A DNA stretch of 64,000 bases from NCBI GenBank assembly GCA_047639675.1, contig JBLIOI010000001.1, positions 62,001 to 126,000 on the forward strand, written 5' to 3'. The translations under genes were made by a program, and so were the position numbers. Below are positions 44,714-51,612 of this stretch, piece by piece. Source of the stretch: JABACD01 sp047639675. Its GTDB lineage: Bacteria; Planctomycetota; UBA1135; GCA-002686595. The notes beneath the pieces are model-generated. The model was not told the origin of the DNA. It was given only the letters and a program-made list of their open reading frames with translations, and searched no databases. Every line of letters begins with the position of its first letter. The stretch's first letter is position 1.

Positions 44714-45013
44714 ATGAATTCAGTCGCCCTAGGTATGGTCGAGACCAAAGGTCTCGTCGGATCGATCGAAGCCGCCGATGCGATGGTTAAGGCCGCAATG
44801 GTTGACCTCTTCGGTAAGGAGCGGGCCACCGGTGGCCTGGTCACGATGTTCGTCGCTGGCGAAGTTGGCGCTGTCAAAGCCGCCACCGACGCAGGCGCTG
44901 CTGCTGCACGCCGCGTTGGCGAGTTGGTCAGCGTGCATGTGATTCCGCGCCCGCACGACAGTTTGTGGCGCATCTTGCCGCCGATGAAGAACGTCGATAA
45001 AGACAGCAAGTAG
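44714..45013 (+). CDS. BMC-H shell protein (first)
   Basis: The 99-residue protein is one BMC domain of the PduA/EutM type. It starts ALGMVETKGLVGSIEAADAMVKAA, has the pore loop TGGL before VTMFVAGEVGAVKAATDAG, and closes with VHVIPRPHDSLW. Hexamers of such proteins make the flat facets of a bacterial microcompartment, and the pore admits small metabolites. The ATG at 44714 was preferred over a GTG three codons upstream. It is the first gene of an operon extending to 51502, followed by the aldehyde dehydrogenase gene after 24 bases. The second BMC-H (47008-47298) is similar but has GGGL at the pore. Confidence 0.97.
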   Translation: MNSVALGMVETKGLVGSIEAADAMVKAAMVDLFGKERATGGLVTMFVAGEVGAVKAATDAGAAAARRVGELVSVHVIPRPHDSLWRILPPMKNVDKDSK

Positions 45014-45037
45014 CGAAGGGCTAACTAGTCCGTCCAC

Positions 45038-46936
45038 GTGCCCAAGCTCGATCCCGATCTCCGCTCCCTGCAGGAAGTGCGTGATGCCCTCGCCCGTGCG
45101 AAGGCCGCGCAACTTGCGATCAGTTCGTATACCCAAAACGAGATCGATAGCGTTTGCGAGGCTGTAGCTAATGCGGTGCGCGACGCGGCTTACAACCTCG
45201 CCCGCTCGGCGGTGGAGGAGACCGGCATGGGCCGCCTGCACTATAAGATCTTGAAGAACATCTTCGCGTCTCAAGGGACGTGGGATTCGATCAAGGACGA
45301 GAAGACAGTTGGCGTGATTCGCAGTGATGCCGCGCGCGGCATCCGAGAGATCGCAACTCCTTCGGGCGTCATTGCGGGCATCGTGCCCACAACGAACCCG
45401 ACTTCGACCGCGGCCTTCAAGACGTTGATTAGCCTCAAAGGGCGTAATTCAGTGGTTTTGAGCCCGCATCCGCGCGCTATTCGTTGTATCGCGGAAACAG
45501 TGGAAGTCATGCGCAAGGCGATCTCTTCCTGTGGCGCACCGCCGGACTTGGTGATTTCCCTGATGCATCCGACGCTCGAATCGACCGGTGCGTTGATGAA
45601 GAGTCGCGATACGGCGATCATTCTTGCTACCGGTGGCGAAGGATTGGTCAACGCAGCTTACAGTTCCGGTCGACCGGCTTACGGTGTTGGGCCCGGCAAC
45701 GTTCCCGTCTATGTTGATCGTTCCGCGCGAGTGTCTGACGTCGCGCGCGCCATCGTCTCCAGTCAAAGCTTCGACAACGGCACCTTCTGTTGTTCTGAGC
45801 AAGCGATTGTCGCTGACCGCCCGATCTACGAAGACTTGATGCGCGAGTTGCTCTTGCGCGGCGCGCACCTTTGCAACGAGCACGAGGTCGCGCTGCTCGC
45901 CGCTCATTGCAATAAGGGCGGGATGATGAATGCCGATGTCGTCGGCCAAGACCCTTGGAAGATCGCGCGCGCTGCGGGCTTTGAGGTTTGCGAGAACACC
46001 ACCATTCTGCTTTGTCCGCAGGGTGGAGTCGGACGAGATTGGCCGATCACGATCGAGATCCTCTGCCCAATCCTTTCTGTGCATGTTGTCGAAGGGTGGC
46101 AGGAAGGCTGCGAGGTATGCCTGAAGACTCTCAAGTTCGGCGGTCTAGGTCACACGATGGGAATTCATGCGGAAGACAGCGCAGTGCTCGACGCCTTCTT
46201 CTTGGAGAAGCCCGCCAGTCGCATCATCGTCAACGGGCCCACCTCGATGGGGGCGGTGGGCTACAGCACACATCTTGATCCTTCCGTCAGCCTCGGTTGC
46301 GGCCCGCAAGCCGGCAACATCAGTTCGGACAACATCAGTGCGCGCCACTTACTCAACATCAAGCGCGTGGGGTTCACCCGGCGCGATTGGTTGGAGATCG
46401 AGAAGCGTGACCATGCGGTCGCTGCCAGCTTGGGCGGCCAAGCGGCACCGCGCGGTTCGATGATGCCCGGCGACCCGGCGCTTTCGAACAGCTTGCGCGA
46501 GAAGCCTATCTCTGCAGCGATCAACGCCAGCAGCAATTGGCAAGGCAATCCGGTGTTCGGCACTCCGCGTCGCAAGGAGCCGAATCTCGCACCTCCGCAG
46601 AAACCGCTAGCGGTCGCGCGCCCGGCCGTGATCAGGCCGCAGCCCGCGCGGGCCCCGGCCCCGGCCCCGGCTCAGAGGCCCGCCGCAACCATGCAGTCAA
46701 AGGTTCAACCCGCCCTGAAGAGTGCGCCGACCTTCACCACGGGCGCTGGAGCCAAGCCCATGTCCCGGCCCACTCCGCCTGCTGCCATGCCGATCCGGGA
46801 GGCGCACCGCAACGCCGATTCCCTCAGCAAGACGGACATTGAGGCGATCCTGAGCCATGCCGGCGAAGACTGCCCCCTCGGACCTTGCAAGGGCTGTCCC
46901 CATCAAGAAGTGATCACCGGCGCTTGCACAGCTTGA
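45038..46936 (+). CDS. CoA-acylating aldehyde dehydrogenase with C-terminal targeting extension
   Basis: The 632-residue protein has an aldehyde dehydrogenase core over about 460 residues with IVPTTNPTSTAAFKTLISL, RPAYGVGPGNVPVYVDRSA and the catalytic Cys251 in SFDNGTFCCSEQAI, closest in form to AdhE/PduP enzymes. It would convert an aldehyde plus CoA and NAD+ to acyl-CoA. After about residue 475 comes a Pro/Ala-rich linker of about 100 residues, a predicted amphipathic helix (SLSKTDIEAILSHAGE), and a Cys cluster C612-x4-C617-x2-C620-x9-C630. The helix resembles an encapsulation peptide; the Cys tail could bind metal. The start is GTG at 45038. It is the only recognisable enzyme core of the BMC. 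Confidence 0.93.
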   Translation: MPKLDPDLRSLQEVRDALARAKAAQLAISSYTQNEIDSVCEAVANAVRDAAYNLARSAVEETGMGRLHYKILKNIFASQGTWDSIKDEKTVGVIRSDAARGIREIATPSGVIAGIVPTTNPTSTAAFKTLISLKGRNSVVLSPHPRAIRCIAETVEVMRKAISSCGAPPDLVISLMHPTLESTGALMKSRDTAIILATGGEGLVNAAYSSGRPAYGVGPGNVPVYVDRSARVSDVARAIVSSQSFDNGTFCCSEQAIVADRPIYEDLMRELLLRGAHLCNEHEVALLAAHCNKGGMMNADVVGQDPWKIARAAGFEVCENTTILLCPQGGVGRDWPITIEILCPILSVHVVEGWQEGCEVCLKTLKFGGLGHTMGIHAEDSAVLDAFFLEKPASRIIVNGPTSMGAVGYSTHLDPSVSLGCGPQAGNISSDNISARHLLNIKRVGFTRRDWLEIEKRDHAVAASLGGQAAPRGSMMPGDPALSNSLREKPISAAINASSNWQGNPVFGTPRRKEPNLAPPQKPLAVARPAVIRPQPARAPAPAPAQRPAATMQSKVQPALKSAPTFTTGAGAKPMSRPTPPAAMPIREAHRNADSLSKTDIEAILSHAGEDCPLGPCKGCPHQEVITGACTA

Positions 46937-47007
46937 AGCTGCCTCGCGCTGATCACTTCGCAATTTTCATTTCATAGACACAACTCAATTCAACCAACAC
47001 AGTACAG

Positions 47008-47298
47008 ATGACAAGCAACATCGCCCTGGGCATGATCGAGACACGTGGTCTCGTCGGTGCCGTGGAAGCCGCCGACGCCATGTGCAAGGCCGCCCGAGTC
47101 ACGCTGATCGGCAAGGAAATCTCCGGTGGCGGTCTCGTCACTATTATGGTGCGTGGTGAAGTCGGTGCCGTTAAGGCCGCCGTCGAAGCTGGCGCCGCAT
47201 CCGCTCGCCGCGTCGGCGAACTCTTGAGCCAGCACGTCATTCCGCGCCCCGCTGCGGAACTCGAAGCCTTCATTCCTCAGGCACCTGACGAAGCCTAA
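47008..47298 (+). CDS. BMC-H shell protein (second)
   Basis: The 96-residue protein is a canonical hexamer-forming BMC domain: ALGMIETRGLVGAVEAADAM, the pore segment GGGL followed by VTIMVRGEVGAVKAAVEAG, and HVIPRP near the end. It differs from the first BMC-H at the pore and in the middle strand (ARVTLIGKEI), which suggests mixed facets with different permeability. It lies 71 bases after the aldehyde dehydrogenase gene and 18 bases before the tandem-BMC gene. Confidence 0.97.
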   Translation: MTSNIALGMIETRGLVGAVEAADAMCKAARVTLIGKEISGGGLVTIMVRGEVGAVKAAVEAGAASARRVGELLSQHVIPRPAAELEAFIPQAPDEA

Positions 47299-47316
47299 GC
47301 GACTCGCGGAGCCCAT

Positions 47317-47979
47317 TTGAGATCCACTTCCCTCACCGCGACCTTGCGCGGGGCTGTATTGCTCGATCAATTACAGCCACAGTTCGCCGCGACAATCGCG
47401 TCGAACTCGGACGGCTTCTTCCCGATCAGTGGGGAGAGTGCGTTCTGGTTGGAGGTGTGTCCTGGGATCGTGGTCAGCGCCTTGCTCGACTTGGCACTCA
47501 AGGGCTGTGATGTGAAACCAGGTGCGATGATCTTGGAGCGTTCCTACGGCACGCTTGAAGTACACGGATCCGATCAAGGTCAAGTGCGCATGGCGGGGGA
47601 CTTGATCCTGGCCGAGATCGACGCCCGAAAAGGCTATGCGAGCGGCTTGAAGCCGGTCGTTCTGACGAGTCGCACGATTCGTCAAATCGATGATCACCAA
47701 GCGATGCTGATCAATCGTACTCGCTCGGGCATGTTGGTGCTCGGCCGCGATACGCTCTACACGCTTGAGGTAAGTCCAGCGATCTTTGCTCTCTTGGCTG
47801 CGAACGAAGCGGAGAAGGCGGCGGACATTCGCTTGGTTGACTTGCAGAACAACGGTGCCGTTGGACGCCTGCAACTTGCCGGCAGTGACGCCGACATCGA
47901 ACAAGCAGTCATCGCAATCGAGCGCAGCCTATCAATGATCGAAGGCTGCGATCACGACGGCACGGAAGGAACAGTCTGA
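47317..47979 (+). CDS. Divergent tandem-BMC (BMC-T) shell protein
   Basis: The 220-residue protein contains two weak BMC-like halves. The first centres on EVCPGIVVSALLDLALKGCDV and ends in LEVHGSDQGQVRMAGDLI. The second centres on EVSPAIFALLAANEAEKAAD, followed by a GRLQLAGSDADIEQAVIAI strand-helix pair. Each half has the alpha-Ala-rich helix, beta strand and Gly-containing turn of the BMC fold, but the usual N-terminal strand motif is lost. Trimers of such proteins can form larger gated pores. The start is TTG at 47317 with GCGGAG just upstream, and its stop overlaps the next ATG by one base (TGATG). It is not close to PduB or EutL by eye. Confidence 0.75.
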   Translation: MRSTSLTATLRGAVLLDQLQPQFAATIASNSDGFFPISGESAFWLEVCPGIVVSALLDLALKGCDVKPGAMILERSYGTLEVHGSDQGQVRMAGDLILAEIDARKGYASGLKPVVLTSRTIRQIDDHQAMLINRTRSGMLVLGRDTLYTLEVSPAIFALLAANEAEKAADIRLVDLQNNGAVGRLQLAGSDADIEQAVIAIERSLSMIEGCDHDGTEGTV

Positions 47980-48296
47980 TGTTTCTCGGACGTGTCATTG
48001 GCGAGGTTTGGGCGACCGTGAAGAATCCCGACTTGAACGGCAAGCGTTTGCTTGTGATCGAGGCGCTAGATGACGGTGAGGGCCAAGCTGCACCGAAAGT
48101 GACGCCGGTGATCGCTGCCGACCCGATCGGTGCAGGAATTGGTGAGCGCGTGATCGTCGCCTTTGGCAAGGCTGCAAGGGTTGCGTGTGGCGGAGATGGC
48201 GACTACGCCTTTGAAGCTGCCGTTGTCGGCATAATTGACGACTTCGAAATCCCCGGTGCGCCCGATTCTTGGCGTGAGAGTGGGGTGAAGAACTAA
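47979..48296 (+). CDS. BMC-P (EutN/CcmL-type) vertex protein (first)
   Basis: The 105-residue protein has the pentamer-forming signature: GRVIGEVWATVKNPDLNGKRLLVIEAL, then AADPIGAGIGERVIVAFGKAARVA, where the D-x-x-G-A-G-x-G-E box is characteristic. Such proteins cap shell vertices. It is coupled to the previous gene by TGATG and to the next by TAATG. The C-terminus carries EIPGAPDSWRESG, a short variable tail. Confidence 0.96.
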   Translation: MFLGRVIGEVWATVKNPDLNGKRLLVIEALDDGEGQAAPKVTPVIAADPIGAGIGERVIVAFGKAARVACGGDGDYAFEAAVVGIIDDFEIPGAPDSWRESGVKN

Positions 48297-48610
48297 TGCA
48301 CATCTGCACCGTCGTCGGGATGCTTTGGGCAACCCAAAAGGAACGCACCCTCGAAGGCTTGCGCCTGATGGTTGTGCGCCCGTTCACCACGGACGGTGAC
48401 AATAGCGCCGAGACTATGGTCGCTGTCGACACAGTCTCCGCAGGGATTGGCGAGCGCGTGCTCGTCGCGCATGGGCGTGCAGCGCGCCATGCCATTGGAA
48501 AGGGACACGACATCGGCCTACAAACGGCAATCGTCGCCGTCATCGATTCGATGGAACTCGAGGGTGGCCGCCGAGTCGGTCAAACCTCCGAAGGCGACTC
48601 CAGCCAATAA
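48296..48610 (+). CDS. BMC-P (EutN/CcmL-type) vertex protein (second)
   Basis: The 104-residue protein is a divergent member: VGMLWATQKERTLEGLRLMVVRP, then VAVDTVSAGIGERVLVAHGRAARHA, with S-A-G-I-G-E in place of G-A-G-x-G-E. Two BMC-P proteins in one operon are common and may differ in vertex position or metabolite handling. Its ATG overlaps the stop of the first BMC-P. It is followed by 54 bases with no gene before the PduT-like gene. Confidence 0.93.
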   Translation: MHICTVVGMLWATQKERTLEGLRLMVVRPFTTDGDNSAETMVAVDTVSAGIGERVLVAHGRAARHAIGKGHDIGLQTAIVAVIDSMELEGGRRVGQTSEGDSSQ

Positions 48611-48664
48611 CGCACACAAGAACAATCGCGATCCGCAACGGACTTCGAGAAGGCAAATTCACTA

Positions 48665-49258
48665 ATGACTCAAAACGACGCAAACCCGGCCATGTGCTCG
48701 GAGACGGAAATTCAACCGGCGATCGCGCTGCTTGAACTTTCATCGGTAGCCCGCGGGATCGAAGTTGTGGACGCCGTACTGTGGGAAGCGCACATTGAAA
48801 TGCTCTTCGCAGAGCCGGTGCAGCCTGGTAAGTATGTCCTGCTATTCACCGGCTCTGTTCAGAGTTTGACGTCAGCCTTGCGGCGCGGTGCAGAGATCGC
48901 AGCCGAATCCCTGTTGGGCGAGATGCTGATTCAGAATGTCCACGAGCAGGTGCTTCTCGGGCTCAAACGCTCCGGCAAGATCAACGGTACGCTCGACGCG
49001 CTGGGCGTGATCGAGACAACTACCGTGGCCTCAGCGATCATGGCCGCCGACGTTGCTCTCAAGGCTTCGACGATTGATATGCTTGAGTTACGCATCGCTA
49101 ATGGTCTTGGTGGAAAGAGCTTCTTCACCATGACCGGCGAGGTTAGCGACGTTCGCTCAGCTGTGATGGCGGGTTCCGCAAGCGCATCGTCCACTGGGAA
49201 CCTCGTGCGAGACGTTGTCATTCCGCGACCCCATGACGACCTGGTTCGTCACCTGTAG
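48665..49258 (+). CDS. PduT-like tandem-BMC (BMC-T) shell protein
   Basis: The 197-residue protein has two clear BMC domains: AIALLELSSVARGIEVVDAVL (about 18-90) and ALGVIETTTVASAIMAADVAL (about 110-195), the second ending VVIPRPHDDLVRHL. Order and spacing match PduT. By recalled alignment, the residue that in PduT is Cys108 (after E-T-x-x-V-A-A), ligand of the pore [4Fe-4S] cluster, is Ala here (VASAIM). The pore could therefore lack the cluster, and electron transfer through the shell would need another path. The start is ATG at 48665; it is followed by the EutQ-like small protein gene. Confidence 0.92.
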   Translation: MTQNDANPAMCSETEIQPAIALLELSSVARGIEVVDAVLWEAHIEMLFAEPVQPGKYVLLFTGSVQSLTSALRRGAEIAAESLLGEMLIQNVHEQVLLGLKRSGKINGTLDALGVIETTTVASAIMAADVALKASTIDMLELRIANGLGGKSFFTMTGEVSDVRSAVMAGSASASSTGNLVRDVVIPRPHDDLVRHL

Positions 49259-49285
49259 GGGGCTCTTTAGGCACGCAAATTGGTT

Positions 49286-49615
49286 ATGGCGGATAACAAG
49301 CGATTCATCTGTGAGCAGGATGTGCTCGACATGTCGAAGGGGGAATCCCTGTATCTCGACGGTCGTACGATCATCACGCCCGCAGCTTTGGATGCAGCCT
49401 ATGGCCGAGGAATTCGCGTCGTGCGGGGCGCCAGTGAGTCCAACTCAGACTGCGGCGCGAGCGGCAGCAAGAAACCTTGCCTTTGGCACCGCATACTAGA
49501 AAACGACGGTACCTACGTTGTTCAAGTCGTCAACGGACGCGCTACCGTTAGCCAACTGAATCCTTCGGGCGCCGTCACCTTCGGAACAGACTCCGCAACG
49601 GAGCACAATCTATGA
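49286..49615 (+). CDS. Small BMC-operon protein with EutQ-like N-terminal motif
   Basis: The 109-residue protein begins FICEQDVLDMSKGESLYLDGRTIITPAALDAAYGRGIRVVRG, split here into its recognisable parts: FICEQDVLD, then LDGRTIITPAALDAAYGRGI. This parallels the start of EutQ and of other BMC proteins (I-T-x-x-D-V...G-x-I-x-TP-x-A-x-x-x-A-x-x-x-G-x-x-I). The ACT protein next to it carries the same motif. Two Cys residues (SNSDCGAS, KPCLWHRIL) follow and a short beta-rich tail ends the protein. The ATG at 49286 was preferred to a TTG two codons upstream. It overlaps the ACT gene by four bases. Its function is unknown. Confidence 0.8.
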   Translation: MADNKRFICEQDVLDMSKGESLYLDGRTIITPAALDAAYGRGIRVVRGASESNSDCGASGSKKPCLWHRILENDGTYVVQVVNGRATVSQLNPSGAVTFGTDSATEHNL

Positions 49616-50115
49616 CACGTCGATTCCTAACCGCAGACGATGTGCGCCGTGCAGGCGGACGCGAGATCGTTGTTGATCAAGGCACCGTGGTGACTCCCCA
49701 GGCGCAAGAGGTAGCGGCGCAAATGGGTGTCGCAATTCGCACGGGAAGTGGCGCCTACTCCGAGCCCGAGCCTGATCGTGGCCCCGACGCGGAGAAAGAA
49801 TTGGCGCATCTAAGTCACATGCCTGAACCGTCAGATGACTTTGATGGAACGGGCGTGGTCGTGACCTGCGTCGGCCGCAACCGGCCCGGCGTGCTCGGTG
49901 AGGTCACTGGCGTTATTGGCGAGCATGGTTCGAGCATCAACGACGTTTCGCAGAAGATGGTCGGAGAGTATTTTCACTTGGTGATCGTCGCCGAGCTAGG
50001 ATCGACTTCGAGCTTCAATGTTTTGAAAGGCGCCCTGGAGGATCTCGGGGCGCGTGCGGAATACGTAGTGCGAGTGATGCACGAGCGCGTTTTCCGCTTT
50101 ATGCACCGCGTCTAA
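49612..50115 (+). CDS. ACT-domain (UPF0237-like) protein with EutQ-like N-terminal motif
   Basis: The 167-residue protein has three parts. Residues 1-45 repeat the BMC motif: RFLTADDVRRAGG, then VVDQGTVVTPQAQEVAAQMG. Residues 46-75 are an acidic linker. Residues 76-167 form an ACT domain: VVVTCVGRNRPGVLGEVTGVIG, INDVSQKMVGEYFHLVIVAEL, ending HERVFRFMHRV, which matches the end H-E-x-x-F-x-x-M-H-R-[IV] of the UPF0237 family. Free-standing UPF0237 proteins are commonly paired with UPF0210, as here. The added N-terminal segment is what makes this version unusual. ACT domains often bind amino acids and regulate partners. Confidence 0.9.
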   Translation: MTRRFLTADDVRRAGGREIVVDQGTVVTPQAQEVAAQMGVAIRTGSGAYSEPEPDRGPDAEKELAHLSHMPEPSDDFDGTGVVVTCVGRNRPGVLGEVTGVIGEHGSSINDVSQKMVGEYFHLVIVAELGSTSSFNVLKGALEDLGARAEYVVRVMHERVFRFMHRV

Positions 50116-50137
50116 GATCCTCGACCAAGAACAACAA

Positions 50138-51502
50138 TTGTCATTCACCGATCAAGAAATCCTGGAGACCATTCGCATGATCGAGCTCGAAACGCTCGAC
50201 ATCCGAACTACGACTCTCGGTATCTCACTCCTCGACTGCGCCGATCCTGACCTCGAGAGCACTTGCGAAAAGGTCTACTCCAAGATCGTGCACCACGCAA
50301 AGAAGCTAGGCGAGGTCGCTGATTCGATCGAGGATGATTACGGCGTGCCGATCGTCAATCGACGTATCGCCGTTACGCCAGTGTCGTGGATTGCTGGTCC
50401 CTCAGGGGCAGAAGATCTCACGCCGATTGCTTTGGCGCTCGACACCGCAGCTAAAGAGGTCGGCGTCGATTTCATCGGAGGGTTCAGCGCCTACGTACAC
50501 AAGGGCTTTACCCGCGCAGATCACGCCTTGATGGAGTCGATCCCAAAAGCCTTGGCGAGCACTGACCACGTCTGCTCGTCAATCAGTTTGGGAAGTACAA
50601 AGGCAGGTATCAACATGGATGCTGTTCGCCGCTTCTCCGAGATCGTCTTGGAGACCGCGCGCCTCACGAGCGACACCGGGGCTTTGGGCTGCGCGAAGCT
50701 CGTTTGCTTCTGCAATGTCGTCGAAGACAATCCCTTTGTAGCCGGTGCGCATGTTGGCATTGGCGAGCCGGAGACAGTTTTGAATGTCGGCGTCTCTGGT
50801 CCCGGTGTAGTGCGTTCGGCGCTCGAACGATTGGGCCCCGACGCAAATCTGGAAGCCGTGGCTTCTGTGATCAAGCGTACCGCGTTCAAGATCACGCGCA
50901 TGGGCGAGTTGGTTGGTCGCGAGGCCGCGCGACGCTTGAAGACCACCTTTGGTATCGTAGATATCAGCTTGGCGCCGACGCCGGCGGTGGGAGACTCAAT
51001 CTCAGACATTCTCGAATTGATGGGCGTAGACAAGACAGGCGCACCGGGCACTACCGCCGCATTGGCGCTTTTGACTGACGCAGTGAAGAAGGGCGGCGTG
51101 ATGGCGTCGTCCAGTGTCGGCGGTCTTTCGGGAGCCTTCATTCCCATTTCGGAAGACCAGGGGATGATCGACGCGGTCGCCTGCGGGGCGCTTTCCTTGG
51201 CCAAGCTCGAAGCGATGACCACGGTGTGTTCTGTTGGCCTCGACATGGTCGCCGTTCCCGGCGACACGCCAGCTGACGTCTTGGCCGGAATCATCGCTGA
51301 CGAGATGGCGATTGGAATGGTCAACCAAAAGACGACCGCGGTTCGAATTATCCCAGTCCCTGGAAAGGGCCCGGGCGAGATGGTCGAATGGGGTGGATTG
51401 CTAGGTACCGCGATCATTCAAGATCCGGGAAAGTGGGGTTGTCGCACGCTATTCGGTCGTGGGGGTCGAATCCCGGCTCCCATTCAGAGTTTCCGAAACT
51501 GA
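50138..51502 (+). CDS. UPF0210 (DUF711, PFL-like) family protein
   Basis: The 454-residue protein matches UPF0210 along its length: ETIRMIELETLDIRTTTLGISLLDC, GVPIVNRRIAVTPVSWIAG, VDFIGGFSAYVHKG, CSSISLGSTKAGINMDAVR, LGCAKLVCFCNVVEDNPFVAGAHVG, VSGPGVVRSALERLG, DISLAPTPAVGDSI, CSVGLDMVAVPGDTPADVL and RGGRIPAPIQSFRN. The function of the family is not established; a structure was described as resembling glycyl-radical enzymes such as PFL, but no glycyl-radical motif is visible. The start is TTG at 50138, supported because the family begins just before the ETIRMI box. Placement inside a BMC operon, after the ACT partner, makes it the best candidate for cargo enzyme. Confidence 0.93.
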   Translation: MSFTDQEILETIRMIELETLDIRTTTLGISLLDCADPDLESTCEKVYSKIVHHAKKLGEVADSIEDDYGVPIVNRRIAVTPVSWIAGPSGAEDLTPIALALDTAAKEVGVDFIGGFSAYVHKGFTRADHALMESIPKALASTDHVCSSISLGSTKAGINMDAVRRFSEIVLETARLTSDTGALGCAKLVCFCNVVEDNPFVAGAHVGIGEPETVLNVGVSGPGVVRSALERLGPDANLEAVASVIKRTAFKITRMGELVGREAARRLKTTFGIVDISLAPTPAVGDSISDILELMGVDKTGAPGTTAALALLTDAVKKGGVMASSSVGGLSGAFIPISEDQGMIDAVACGALSLAKLEAMTTVCSVGLDMVAVPGDTPADVLAGIIADEMAIGMVNQKTTAVRIIPVPGKGPGEMVEWGGLLGTAIIQDPGKWGCRTLFGRGGRIPAPIQSFRN

Positions 51503-51612
51503 TTAGGGCGTTCTTGGGTGAACTGGTGTTCATCAAAGAATGGGGGGAAGCTCAGCACGAGGCTCAAGACGCGTGTTCGCGTTGGTCGAAGTCTTGCTAC
51601 GACCCAGATCCC

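Noticed and set aside
51388..51612. Upstream extension of the receiver-GAF protein
   Set aside because: It lies in the UPF0210 coding region and encodes no receiver features; the receiver domain begins just after the ATG at 51613.
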